Shown here: piece by piece, positions 1 to 7,207 of the stretch
Position numbering within the stretch: the stretch's first letter is position 1
Layout of the letters: each line of letters starts with the position of its first letter
Origin: Pseudomonadota bacterium
GTDB taxonomy: Bacteria > Desulfobacterota > Desulfovibrionia > Desulfovibrionales > Desulfovibrionaceae
Assembly (NCBI GenBank): GCA_023435825.1
Contig: JAEZMB010000290.1
Location: forward strand, 1 to 21,089
DNA length: 21,089 nucleotides
Direction: 5' to 3'
Position numbers and translations under genes: made by a program
The notes under the pieces: model-generated
Told to the model about the DNA's origin: nothing
Database searches by the model: none
Seen by the model: the letters and a program-made list of their open reading frames with translations, nothing else

Positions 1-82
1 CCTGAGGCCCCCGGACCCCCCAAATGGGAAAAGGTTTAAGGGGGGCGGCGTGGGGGGGGGCGCCGGGTCGGCAGGGGAGAAG

Positions 83-901
83 CTAGCCGAGGGGCGAAAC
101 GGTCAGGGTCAGGCCGCCAAGCGTCACCGTGGAGGTGAAGAACGTGGTCGTCTCGGTGGAGGGGATGCCGGCTTTGGCCGCGTCGTAGTCGGCGGCGGCG
201 GTCAGATACAGGCCCGTGCCGTGGACGCTTAAGTAGGAGGCCGGATCGGCCAGCAGCGTGGACAGGTCGAGGCCCGAGTCGAGGCTCCCCGAGCCGTCGC
301 TGAAGCTCACGCTCAGGCCGGCGGTCTGCGTGCCGAGCTGCGTGGAAAAATCCGAGGGTGCGACGAAATTGACGATGCGGGCGTCGGTCGCGGAGCCGGC
401 GTCGCCGCCGGACAGGCCCATGGAGCCGAAGACCACGGCGGCGTAGCGCGTGTCGGCGTCGTCGGGGTGCGCGGCCATGTAGGCCTGGGCGGCCGCGCCC
501 CCCAGGCTGTGGCCGGTGACGTAGACCTGGCCGATGCCGAGGTTGTCCACGGCGGCGTCAAAGGCGGCCGTCTTGGCCGAAAGCTGGTCGTAGTAGCCGA
601 CCGTGTCGAACCAGTAGGCGGCGTCGGCGCTGCCGAGATACGCCGTCAGGCCGTCCTTGGAATAATCGATGTCGTCGGTGCCGCGAAAGGCGATGACGGC
701 CACGGTCTGATTGTTGGCTACCGTGGTCCAGGCGTCGAAGGCGGCGCTGCCAGCCTTTGACGTGCCGTTGCCGTCGCCGTCCAGGTCGAGCTGGACGTAG
801 CCGGCCCCTTCCAGAGCGGTGATGAGCGAAGCGCTTTGGCGGTAGCTGGCCTCGGTGAGAACGGCCAGGGAGGCGTCGAGATTGGCGGCGGTCAGGCTCA
901 T
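83..901 (-). CDS. Lipase class 3-type alpha/beta hydrolase with EF-hand-like loop
   Basis: The 272-aa product has the alpha/beta-hydrolase nucleophile elbow GHSLGG (residues 130-135), so Ser132 is the likely nucleophile. FRGTDD (72-77) resembles the oxyanion-side motif of class 3 lipases. Asp184 and His227 (in SVHGTG) are plausible triad partners. Residues 39-47 (DLDGDGNGT) look like a calcium-binding EF-hand or dockerin loop. There is no N-terminal signal peptide. The Ala/Gly/Asp/Ser/Thr-rich, nearly Cys-free composition and hydrophobic-hydroxyl C-terminus would suit a type I secretion substrate, but no secretion genes are in the window, so that is inference. The hydrolysed ester is unknown. 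The start has only a weak Shine-Dalgarno (GGGAACGGA). The gene lies 105 bases beyond modC on the same strand and is probably not part of that operon. Confidence 0.85.
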   Translation of the reverse strand: MSLTAANLDASLAVLTEASYRQSASLITALEGAGYVQLDLDGDGNGTSKAGSAAFDAWTTVANNQTVAVIAFRGTDDIDYSKDGLTAYLGSADAAYWFDTVGYYDQLSAKTAAFDAAVDNLGIGQVYVTGHSLGGAAAQAYMAAHPDDADTRYAAVVFGSMGLSGGDAGSATDARIVNFVAPSDFSTQLGTQTAGLSVSFSDGSGSLDSGLDLSTLLADPASYLSVHGTGLYLTAAADYDAAKAGIPSTETTTFFTSTVTLGGLTLTVSPLG

Positions 902-1006
902 GGTGGTCCGTTCCCGGCGGCTGGCGGCAACAGGCCGTTTTCGCCGGGCAATTTTGGCGCAGGCTACGCTCGGGCGGGCAGGGCGTCAACAGGGCCGAAC
1001 GCCGCC

Positions 1007-1714
1007 CTAGGCCACCTTGACCATGGAACGCCGCATGTCCTCGGCCGAATGCATGTCCACGACCCGGCCTTCGCCGTAGCGCACCACCTCGCCGCCGAAA
1101 AAGGCCACGTCGGCCGGATCGTGGGTGACCATGACCAGCGGGATGTCCAGGCGGGAGAGTATGCCGGCCAGCTCGGCCCGCACCTTTTGGCGAAGCGGAA
1201 TGTCCAGGGCCGAGAAAGGTTCGTCCAGGAGCAGGGCGTCGGGTTCGCAAACCAGCGCCCTGGCCAGGGCCACGCGCTGGCGCTGGCCGCCGGAAATCCG
1301 GGCCGGACGCAGGTCGGCGAGCCCCTCGATGCCGAAGAGGGCCAGGGTTTTCTGGACGTGCTCGGCGGCCTGGGGCGTGAGCCGGCCGGTCAGGGGCGAG
1401 AGGCCGAACGCGACGTTTTGCCGCACGGTGAGGTGGGGAAACAGGGCGTAGTCCTGGAACACATAGCCGATGCGGCGAAGCCTGGGCGGCACGAACACGC
1501 CCTGGGCGGAATCGAAAAAGCTCCGGCCGTCCACGCTGATGGAGCCGCTGTCCGGACGCAGCAGTCCGGCCAGGGCGCGCAGCGTCAGGGTCTTGCCCGA
1601 GCCCGAGGCCCCGAACAGCACGGCCCGGTTGCCGGACACGGCAAAAGCGGCGTTGAGATGGAATTCGCGGCCGCCGCTGTGGTAGGTTTTCTGGATGTCC
1701 ACGACAATGCGCAT
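1007..1714 (-). CDS. modC: Molybdate ABC transporter ATP-binding protein ModC (short form)
   Basis: This 235-aa ABC ATPase has Walker A GASGSGKT (35-42), a Q-loop in YVFQDYALFP (84-93), signature SGGQRQR (141-147), Walker B LLLDEP (161-166) and switch His198. It would energise molybdate (possibly tungstate) import with ModA and ModB on the cytoplasmic side. The frame stays open far upstream, into modA, but the ATG at 1714 starts the ABC fold and is preceded by GGAG. The protein ends soon after the switch region and therefore lacks the C-terminal TOBE/MOP molybdate-binding domain found in the roughly 350-aa E. coli ModC. Allosteric shut-off by bound oxyanion through that domain is thus not expected. 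It is the last gene of the modB-modA-modC unit, 64 bases after modA. Confidence 0.88.
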   Translation of the reverse strand: MRIVVDIQKTYHSGGREFHLNAAFAVSGNRAVLFGASGSGKTLTLRALAGLLRPDSGSISVDGRSFFDSAQGVFVPPRLRRIGYVFQDYALFPHLTVRQNVAFGLSPLTGRLTPQAAEHVQKTLALFGIEGLADLRPARISGGQRQRVALARALVCEPDALLLDEPFSALDIPLRQKVRAELAGILSRLDIPLVMVTHDPADVAFFGGEVVRYGEGRVVDMHSAEDMRRSMVKVA

Positions 1715-1778
1715 GGGCGGCTCCGGCTGTGGTATGGCGGCGATCCCGGAGCCAGCCCCGGGATCGCCGAAAACGGGG

Positions 1779-2528
1779 CTAGGGCTTCTTGAAGCCGTAC
1801 TTGGCCAGGATGGCCTGTCCCTTGGGGCCGGTGACGAAGGCGACGAAGGCGGCGGCGTCCTTCTTGTCCTTGGCGCCTTCCAGCACGGCGATGGGATAGG
1901 TGACCGGGGTTTCCACGGGCACTTCGACCACGGTCTTGACCTTGTCGCCGCCCTGCTTGGCGTCGGTGGCGTAGACAAAGCCGGCATCGACTTCGCCGCG
2001 GGTCAGGTAGTCCAGCACCTGGCGCACGGACTCGGCCAGAACGAGCTTGGCGGCGATGGCGTCCCACAGTCCGGTCTTGGACAGGGCGGCCTTGGTGTAG
2101 CGGCCAACCGGCACCGAGTCGGGGTTGCCCACGGCCACGCGCTTGACGGCCGGGGTGGTGAGGTTGGTCAGATCCTTGATCTTGGCCGGGTTGTCGGCCG
2201 GCACGGCCATGATCAGGGCGTTCTGGACGAAGTTGACCCGGGTGGGCACATCGACAAGCTTTTTCTCGACGGCCTGGTCCATGGTCTTCTGGTCGGCCGA
2301 GGCAAAGACGTCCACGGGCGCGCCCTGGGCCATCTGGGAGAGCAGTGCGCCGGAAGCGCCGAAATTAAACGTCACGTTGACGCCGGGATTTTCCTTGGCG
2401 AACACGCCCTTGATTTCATTGAAGGCGTCGGTGAGGCTGGCGGCGGCGGAGACGGTGATGTCGCCGGCGGCGGCCGGAGCGGCCAGGGAAAGGCACAGGG
2501 CCAGGGTGAGCAGCAGTTTTTTCATCAT
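1779..2528 (-). CDS. modA: Molybdate-binding periplasmic protein ModA
   Basis: The 249-aa protein starts with a Sec signal peptide (MMKK, a Leu-rich core, and a probable cleavage after AAPAAAG near residue 22). It continues as a typical ModA: ITVSAAASLTDAF near the mature N-terminus, FNFGASGALLSQ, GAPVDVFASAD, and NPDSVPVGRY, which is strongly conserved in this family. It captures molybdate or tungstate in the periplasm and delivers it to ModB. The ATG at 2528 is chosen because AAGGA lies seven bases upstream. An in-frame start further upstream would run into modB. It begins 16 bases after the modB stop, so co-transcription with modB is near certain. Sequence alone cannot tell molybdate from tungstate preference. 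Confidence 0.93.
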   Translation of the reverse strand: MMKKLLLTLALCLSLAAPAAAGDITVSAAASLTDAFNEIKGVFAKENPGVNVTFNFGASGALLSQMAQGAPVDVFASADQKTMDQAVEKKLVDVPTRVNFVQNALIMAVPADNPAKIKDLTNLTTPAVKRVAVGNPDSVPVGRYTKAALSKTGLWDAIAAKLVLAESVRQVLDYLTRGEVDAGFVYATDAKQGGDKVKTVVEVPVETPVTYPIAVLEGAKDKKDAAAFVAFVTGPKGQAILAKYGFKKP

Positions 2529-2544
2529 CGCAACGTCCTTCTCT

Positions 2545-3213
2545 CTAGGCTTTCGGTTTGACGATTCGGGCGACGAACACGAGAAGCGCCACGCAGGCCA
2601 CGGAAATGAGCAGCACCAGCTCGTTGGCCAGGGCGTCGTTGCCGGCCTGGGTGGCGCTGTAGACGGCCAGGGACAGGGTCTGCGTCTTGCCCGGCAGGTT
2701 GCCGGCCACCATGAGGGTGGCGCCGAACTCGCCCATGGCCCGGGCCAGGGCCAGCACCACGCCGGCCACGACCCCGCGAAGGGCCAGGGGAAACGAGACC
2801 CGCAAAAAGATGGCCGTCTCCGAAGCGCCAAGAGTCCGGGCAGCGTTTTCCAGATTGCCGTCCACGCCCTCGAAGGCCGCCCTGGCCGAACGGTACACCA
2901 GGGGAAAGGCCACCACCGCCGCCGCCACCACAGCTCCCTCCCAGGTGAACATGATGGTCACCCCGAAGGCGTCCCACAGCCAGGAGCCGATGATCCCGCG
3001 CCGGCCGAGCACCACGATGATGTAGTAGCCAAGAACCGTGGGCGGCAGCACCATGGGCAGGGTCAGCACGGCGTCGACGACGTCGCGGCCGGGGAAATCG
3101 CGCACCTGGGCCAGGCGGGCCAGGCAGACCGCCGGCAGGCTGGCCAGGGCCGTGGCCAGGGTGGCCACCTTGAAGGTGAGGAGCAGAGGCGGCAGGACGC
3201 TGGCGTCAAGCAT
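2545..3213 (-). CDS. modB: Molybdate ABC transporter permease ModB
   Basis: The 222-aa polytopic membrane protein has about five hydrophobic segments and a cytoplasmic EAA-type loop around residues 123-146 (AARTLGASETAIFLRVSFPL), where ModC docks. LPMVLPPTVLGYY (52-64) and ARAMGEFGATLMVAGN (157-172) are hallmarks of ModB permeases. Length matches the family. The ATG at 3213 has GGGAG about ten bases upstream. It is the first gene of the mod unit here; the usual order is modA first. The upstream region carries a candidate promoter and dyad operators at 3299-3339. Confidence 0.93.
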   Translation of the reverse strand: MLDASVLPPLLLTFKVATLATALASLPAVCLARLAQVRDFPGRDVVDAVLTLPMVLPPTVLGYYIIVVLGRRGIIGSWLWDAFGVTIMFTWEGAVVAAAVVAFPLVYRSARAAFEGVDGNLENAARTLGASETAIFLRVSFPLALRGVVAGVVLALARAMGEFGATLMVAGNLPGKTQTLSLAVYSATQAGNDALANELVLLISVACVALLVFVARIVKPKA

Positions 3214-3298
3214 GAAAAGGCGTCTCCCGTGTCAGTTGCCGCTGCGCCGCGACAAGACAAGAACCATTCATGGCGCGGCGGACAATAATCATGGCAGC

Positions 3299-3339
3299 AT
3301 ACATGTATTTTTTGTAAGAAGTACAGAATGTCACGGCAA
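3299..3339 (-). promoter_or_regulatory. Candidate mod promoter with two TGTA/TACA dyads
   Basis: Reading the minus strand, TTGCCG (3334-3339) and TACAAA (3311-3316) are 17 bases apart and make a plausible sigma70 promoter for modB-modA-modC. A dyad TGTA-N5-TACA (3313-3325) overlaps the -10 element. A perfect 10-base palindrome ATACATGTAT (3299-3308) sits at the expected transcription start. The position suits an oxyanion-responsive repressor that blocks transcription when molybdate or tungstate is plentiful. I cannot name the regulator: the dyads do not look like the E. coli ModE site, and no regulator gene is in the window. Confidence 0.45.
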
Positions 3340-3434
3340 ATAGAAAAGGGGTGTCCCTTTGCCCTGTCGACAAGGCGTCGTTGCGTCACGCTTGGTGGAG
3401 AAGCGTGAGAGTCACTTGTTTTACTATTGCCGTG

Positions 3435-3563
3435 TCAGTTGTCTTGCTGACGCTTGCCGCGTCGGCGGTCACGTTGGTCGTCGTGCTCCACGGGACAGGG
3501 AACCGGCGCGGGCTCTTTGCGAAGAAGCCTCTCAAGCAGGGCTTCGATAAGGGGCACAAGCAT
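3435..3563 (-). CDS. Small charged hypothetical protein (42 aa) upstream of mod
   Basis: This 42-codon ORF begins with ATG at 3563 and has the perfect Shine-Dalgarno AGGAGG at 3569-3574, five bases from the start, the best in the window. The product has an amphipathic N-terminal helix (MLVPLIEALLERLLRKEP), a Pro-rich turn with one Cys at residue 23 (PAPVPCPVEH), and a strongly basic, Arg/Gln/Asp-rich tail. I do not recognise a family. A possible -10 TATACT lies on the same strand at 3634-3639. It is upstream of the candidate mod promoter and on the same strand, so it could be a separate gene or read through into mod. Confidence rests on the ribosome binding site and the helix; a plus-strand reading of this stretch has no usable ribosome binding site. 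Confidence 0.5.
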   Translation of the reverse strand: MLVPLIEALLERLLRKEPAPVPCPVEHDDQRDRRRGKRQQDN

Positions 3564-3816
3564 GGCGGCCTCCTGGGTTCATACTCAAACTAGCAAACTT
3601 GATGCCATGGCGGGAACCCCGGCAATGCCCGAAAGTATAAGGCTTTGACCGGCAAAGGGAAGCCTTTCCGCCAAAAACGGCGGTTTCCTCCGACAGTTTT
3701 GTCGATTGTCGCCTTGTCGTGCCGGGCGGCTTCACGGCGGTTGTGGTCGGGCCGGACGTTGTGGCAAAAGGGGCCTTCGCGCCCGCCTTGTTCTTTTCGG
3801 GCGCTGGAGCAACCCC

Positions 3817-4302
3817 ATGAGCGCAACGACCCCGTCCGAAGTCACCTTGCTGGAGCGCCGCCGCATCGAGGCGGCCATGCTGGCCGACGTCTACGCCGTC
3901 CTGGTCGAGCGTCTGGGCCGCGAACCCGCCCTGGCCGTCATCGAGGACACCGTGGCCCGCGCCGCCAAGGCCGCCGGCCAGGCCTTCGCCGCCCAGGCCC
4001 CTGGCGGGCCGAGCCTTGCCCATTTCGCCACGGTTTCGGCCCTCTGGCAACGCGGCGGGGCGCTTGAGATCGCCAACGAGCAGCGCGAACCCGGCCGCGT
4101 GTCCTTCGACGTCACGCGTTGCCGCTACGCCGAAAGCTACCGGGAAATGGGCCTGCCCGAGGAATTGGCCGTTCGCGTGTCGTGTCTGCGCGACGCCGCC
4201 TTTGCCGCCGGCTACAGCCCCTGCCTGACCCTGGAACGCCCGGCGACCATCGCCTCGGGCGCGGAAAAATGTCCTTTCACCTTCACCTGGAATGACGCAT
4301 GA
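3817..4302 (+). CDS. L-2-amino-thiazoline-4-carboxylate hydrolase family protein
   Basis: The 161-aa protein fits the ATC hydrolase family (Pfam ATC_hydrolase, from memory). It has an N-terminal helical half, then the conserved block CRYAESYREMGLPEE (102-116), VSCLRDAAFAAGYSP (121-135) and a late Cys at 152. Conserved residues visible are Cys102, Tyr104, Glu106, Cys123, Arg125, Asp126 and Cys152. The characterised member opens the thiazoline ring of ATC toward L-cysteine. Most genomic members have no proven substrate, so the reaction here is inferred only from family. The ATG at 3817 has GGAG seven bases upstream. Its stop overlaps the asnS start by ATGA, so the two are translationally coupled. 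Upstream, an inverted repeat CGACA-GTTT-TGTCG (3691-3704) and two further TTGTCG copies (3706-3711, 3714-3719) are possible regulatory sites. Confidence 0.8.
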   Translation: MSATTPSEVTLLERRRIEAAMLADVYAVLVERLGREPALAVIEDTVARAAKAAGQAFAAQAPGGPSLAHFATVSALWQRGGALEIANEQREPGRVSFDVTRCRYAESYREMGLPEELAVRVSCLRDAAFAAGYSPCLTLERPATIASGAEKCPFTFTWNDA

Positions 4303-5687
4303 GCATACGCCGCACCACCGTCAAGGCCGCCCTGGAAAGCCCGTCCCCCTGTCCCGAGATCCGCGTCATGGGTTGGGTGCGCACCCGCCGCGACGCCAAG
4401 GGCTTTTCCTTTCTCGAATTAAACGACGGTTCCTGCCTGGGCAACCTGCAGGTCATCATCGACGACACGGCCGAGGGCGCGGACCTGGTCAAGTCGCTGG
4501 GCGTCGGCGCGTCGGTGGCCGTCACGGGCGAACTGGTGGCCTCGCCGGGCAAGGGCCAGCGCTACGAAGTCCGGGCCGTTGCGGTTTCGCTCCTCGGGGC
4601 CGCCGACCCGGAAACCTATCCGCTCCAGAAAAAACGCCATTCCGACGAGTTCTTGCGCACCATCGCCCACCTGCGTCCGCGCACCAACAAATACGGCGCG
4701 ATGCTGCGCATCCGCTCGGCCCTGGCCCACGGCATCCACGACTATTTCGCCAAGGAGGGCTTCGCCCTGGTCCACACCCCGGTCATCACCGGTTCGGACT
4801 GCGAAGGAGCCGGCGAGATGTTCCGGGTGACCACCCTGGGTCCCGAAGCGGCCGCGTTGCCCCCGGCCGAGCGCATCAGCCAGGACTTTTTCGGCAAGGA
4901 AGCCATGCTGACCGTCTCGGGCCAGCTCTCGGCCGAACCGTTGGCCTGCGCCTTGGGCCGGGTCTACACTTTCGGGCCGACCTTTCGGGCCGAACACTCC
5001 GACACTTCGCGCCATGCCGCCGAGTTCTGGATGCTCGAACCCGAGATTGCCTTCGCCGATCTTGAAGACAACATGGACCTGGCCGAATCCCTGGTCACCC
5101 ATCTGGTGCGGCTGGTGCTGGCCGAATGCGCCGAGGACTTCGGGCTTTTTGCCAAGTTCGTGGACCCGACCCTGCCCGCCACCCTGGAAAACCTGCTGGC
5201 CGCCCCCTTCGTGCGCCTGCCCTACGCCGAAGCCGTGGACATCCTGACCTCCTGCAAGAAGGCCTTCCAATACCCGGTGGCTTTCGGGTCCGACCTGCAA
5301 AGCGAACACGAGCGCTACCTGGCCGAAGAGCACTTCAAGCGCCCGGTCATCGTGTACGACTATCCCAAGGACATCAAAGCCTTCTACATGCGCCAAAACA
5401 ACGACGGCAAGACCGTCGGGGCCATGGACGTGCTCGTGCCGGGAATTGGCGAACTGGTCGGCGGCAGCGCCCGCGAGGAGCGCCTGGACCGGCTGGAAGC
5501 GCGCATCGCGGAGTTGGGCCTGCCTCTTGAAGCCTACTGGTGGTACCTCGACACCCGGCGCTTCGGCACGGTTCCCCATGCCGGCTTCGGCCTCGGGTTC
5601 GAGCGGCTGGTCATGCTCGTCACCGGCGTCACCAACATCCGCGACGTCATGGCCTTCCCGCGCACCTGGCGGCATCTGGAGTTCTAG
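4299..5687 (+). CDS. asnS: Asparaginyl-tRNA synthetase
   Basis: The 462-aa class II aminoacyl-tRNA synthetase charges tRNA-Asn with asparagine using ATP. An N-terminal OB-fold anticodon-binding domain (about 18-105, with VMGWVRTRRDAKGFSFLEL) precedes the catalytic core. Motif 2 is FRAEHSDTSRHAAEF (229-243) and motif 3 is GFGLGFERLVM (429-439). VTGVTNIRDVMAFPRT at the C-terminus and SGQL (207-210) are typical of AsnS rather than AspRS. Length matches the family (about 460). The ATG at 4299 overlaps the stop of the preceding hydrolase gene. Direct asparagine charging implies the organism need not rely solely on the GatCAB amidation route. Confidence 0.96.
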   Translation: MSIRRTTVKAALESPSPCPEIRVMGWVRTRRDAKGFSFLELNDGSCLGNLQVIIDDTAEGADLVKSLGVGASVAVTGELVASPGKGQRYEVRAVAVSLLGAADPETYPLQKKRHSDEFLRTIAHLRPRTNKYGAMLRIRSALAHGIHDYFAKEGFALVHTPVITGSDCEGAGEMFRVTTLGPEAAALPPAERISQDFFGKEAMLTVSGQLSAEPLACALGRVYTFGPTFRAEHSDTSRHAAEFWMLEPEIAFADLEDNMDLAESLVTHLVRLVLAECAEDFGLFAKFVDPTLPATLENLLAAPFVRLPYAEAVDILTSCKKAFQYPVAFGSDLQSEHERYLAEEHFKRPVIVYDYPKDIKAFYMRQNNDGKTVGAMDVLVPGIGELVGGSAREERLDRLEARIAELGLPLEAYWWYLDTRRFGTVPHAGFGLGFERLVMLVTGVTNIRDVMAFPRTWRHLEF

Positions 5688-5763
5688 GCTTGCGCCCTTG
5701 ATCGAGGAAGTTGCGAGCAGCTTTTCACCTTCGGGCGATCTTGGTTCACGCGGTTGTGTCTGC

Positions 5764-5922
5764 TTTTTTTGAAGGCACGCAGCGGCTGGCCGGCGGACAG
5801 CCGGCCGGCGCGCGGACGTGACGGCGCGGAGCAAGACGCCCGAGATAGCCGAGCGACAATGCTGTCCCGGGCGCGAACCACGGCGGCCCATCTTTCCGAC
5901 GAGGAAGGATGGGCCGTTTTTT
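5764..5922 (+). ncRNA. Candidate structured small RNA or asnS 3' UTR
   Basis: The 512 bases between asnS and the next gene hold no convincing ORF. This part can fold into three successive hairpins: GCTGGCCGGC/GCCGGCCGGC around GGACA (5785-5809), CGCCCG/CGGGCG (5837-5842 with 5868-5873) enclosing GACA-ATGC-TGTC (5855-5866), and a strong terminator (5884-5922). The first and third stems each tolerate one G-U pair. A T7 run at 5764-5770, loosely preceded by AGCAG/CTGCT, could be a weak first terminator for asnS. In that case the later hairpins belong to a separate transcript. I found no clear promoter, so the 5' end is a guess and a long structured 3' UTR is equally possible. Confidence 0.35.
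5884..5922 (+). terminator. Strong rho-independent terminator
   Basis: A 14-bp stem pairs 5884-5897 with 5903-5916 around the loop GACGA, with one G-U pair, followed by six T residues (5917-5922). It ends transcription from asnS or from a small RNA located between asnS and here. Confidence 0.9.
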
Positions 5923-5960
5923 GGCGGCAAGGGATGGTGATGGCTCCGCGCGCCGTCACG

Positions 5961-6000
5961 GGGCCGGACGGGGCCGGACGGGGTCGGACGGGGTCGGCCG
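5961..6000. repeat. Four tandem copies of a 10-base GC-rich unit
   Basis: GGGCCGGACG occurs twice exactly, then GGGTCGGACG and GGGTCGGCCG, with no spacers. It lies between the terminator at 5884-5922 and the promoter at 6085-6113. Replication slippage explains it most simply. Confidence 0.85.
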
Positions 6001-6084
6001 GGGGGAAGCGGCGCAGGCTTGGCCGAGAGCATGGCGGTTGTCGTTGGTCGGGCCACGAAAGCAAGACCTGTCGGATTGACCGTG

Positions 6085-6113
6085 TTGCGGTGATCCGACT
6101 TTTTCATTATGAT
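6085..6113 (+). promoter_or_regulatory. Sigma70-type promoter for the GT2/methyltransferase pair
   Basis: TTGCGG (6085-6090) and TATGAT (6108-6113) are separated by 17 bases in a locally AT-rich stretch. A TATAAT overlaps at 6113-6118 but lacks a good -35. The predicted start near 6120 leaves an 80-base leader to the ATG at 6200. Confidence 0.55.
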
Positions 6114-6199
6114 ATAATTTAGAGAGGTTCCGTCATGCCGTTCGGGGCGGAACGGATTGCGGGTCGAATGGACCGAAATGACGCCATCGGGAGCGACGA

Positions 6200-7198
6200 A
6201 TGGATACGGTCGAGTTTTCCCTTGTCGTGCCCTGCTATAATGAAGAAGATGTTTTGCCGCTTTTTCAGGCGGAAGTTGTTCCGGCTCTTGATGCGGCCTT
6301 GGGCGCGGATTGGGAGATCATTTTTGTTGACGACGGCAGCCGCGACCGTTCGCGCCAGCTGATTCTTGGTTTGCACCTGCAGGACCCGCGCATCAAAGGC
6401 GTGTTTCTGAGCCGCAATTTCGGCCATCAGGCGGCTGTGGACACCGGGCTCTGCCATGCCAAGGGCCGTTTCGTCGGCGTGATGGATTGCGATCTGCAAG
6501 ACCCTGTCCAGGTCTTGTTGGCCATGTACGCCAAATGCCAATCCGGGGTGGATGTCTGTTACGGCGTGCGGGCCAGACGCGATTCCCCCTGGCTGCTCAA
6601 GTTTTTCTATTCCTTTTTTTACCTGATCATGCACAAGGTGGCCACCCACGATTGGCCCCGCGACGCCGGCGACTTCTGCGTCATCTCGCGCAAGGCCCTC
6701 GATGCTGTCCTGGCCTTGCCGGAAAATTCCCGGATGTTTCGCGGACTGCGTTCCTGGGTCGGTTTCACGCAGTTGGGATTTCCCTATGATCGCCCCACGC
6801 GGCGATCCGGGAAAAGCAAGTACAACCTGCGAAAGCTCGTTGATCTGGCCCTGCTCGGATTTGTCGGCTTCACCGACTTCCCGCTGCGATTTATCGGCGT
6901 GTTTGGCTTTGGCGTGGGGCTGTTTGCCTGCCTGCTCATGTGTTTCGTGGTGCTCAACCGGTTTTTTCCCCAGTTTTCCCTGTTCGGCTACTGGGTCGGC
7001 GTCAGTCCCGTGGCCACGACCATCCTGGTCATTTTCCTCTTTTTCATGAGCATTCTCTTCGTTTTTCTCGGCGTCATCGGCGAATACATCCGGGTGCTGC
7101 TGCAGGAAGTGAAAGGCAGGCCCTTTGCCGTTGTGGACAGGACGGTGGGCGATGTCGCCCAGCCGGATGCGCCGGCCAGAAACTGGAGAAGGGGGTAA
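6200..7198 (+). CDS. GT2 family glycosyltransferase, GtrB/DPM1-like
   Basis: The 332-aa protein starts with a GT-A domain: VVPCYNEEDVLP (9-20), FVDDGSRDR (42-50), SRNFGHQAA (71-79) and the metal-binding DXD-type MDCDLQDP (95-102). RSGKSKYNL (202-210) is the arginine/lysine-rich membrane-proximal motif of the GtrB/ArnC branch. Two hydrophobic segments follow (about 229-252 and 268-297), as in bactoprenol-phosphate glycosyltransferases. It most likely transfers a sugar from a nucleotide donor to undecaprenyl phosphate at the inner membrane for envelope glycan decoration. The sugar is not deducible. GGGAG lies six bases before the ATG. A methyltransferase follows after nine bases, so the pair is an operon. 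Codons end in T more often than in flanking genes. Confidence 0.85.
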   Translation: MDTVEFSLVVPCYNEEDVLPLFQAEVVPALDAALGADWEIIFVDDGSRDRSRQLILGLHLQDPRIKGVFLSRNFGHQAAVDTGLCHAKGRFVGVMDCDLQDPVQVLLAMYAKCQSGVDVCYGVRARRDSPWLLKFFYSFFYLIMHKVATHDWPRDAGDFCVISRKALDAVLALPENSRMFRGLRSWVGFTQLGFPYDRPTRRSGKSKYNLRKLVDLALLGFVGFTDFPLRFIGVFGFGVGLFACLLMCFVVLNRFFPQFSLFGYWVGVSPVATTILVIFLFFMSILFVFLGVIGEYIRVLLQEVKGRPFAVVDRTVGDVAQPDAPARNWRRG

Positions 7199-7207
7199 GC
7201 GGCTACA

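Noticed and set aside
1..82. Possible lipase terminator in the G-rich edge sequence
   Set aside because: CCCCCC and GGGGGG can pair around an 18-base stretch, but the stem is interrupted and has no clean T tract; the window edge prevents judgement.
902..1006. Possible modC terminator in the 105-base gap
   Set aside because: AGGGCG/CGCCCT gives only a 6-bp stem with a long loop and no T run.
3351..3593. Plus-strand 80-codon ORF with one hydrophobic segment, starting with GTG
   Set aside because: Its purine-rich run abuts the GTG with no spacing. The opposite strand has a 42-codon ORF with a perfect Shine-Dalgarno, and the hydrophobic stretch is the antisense image of Arg/Asp-rich codons.
5688..5883. 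Possible tRNA after asnS
   Set aside because: I searched by eye for a T-loop GGTTCRANNCC and acceptor stem pairing and found neither.
4419..6107. Long minus-strand open frame opposite asnS
   Set aside because: It is the mirror of a gene with strong synthetase motifs; the composition is Gly/His/Gln-rich with no recognisable domain.
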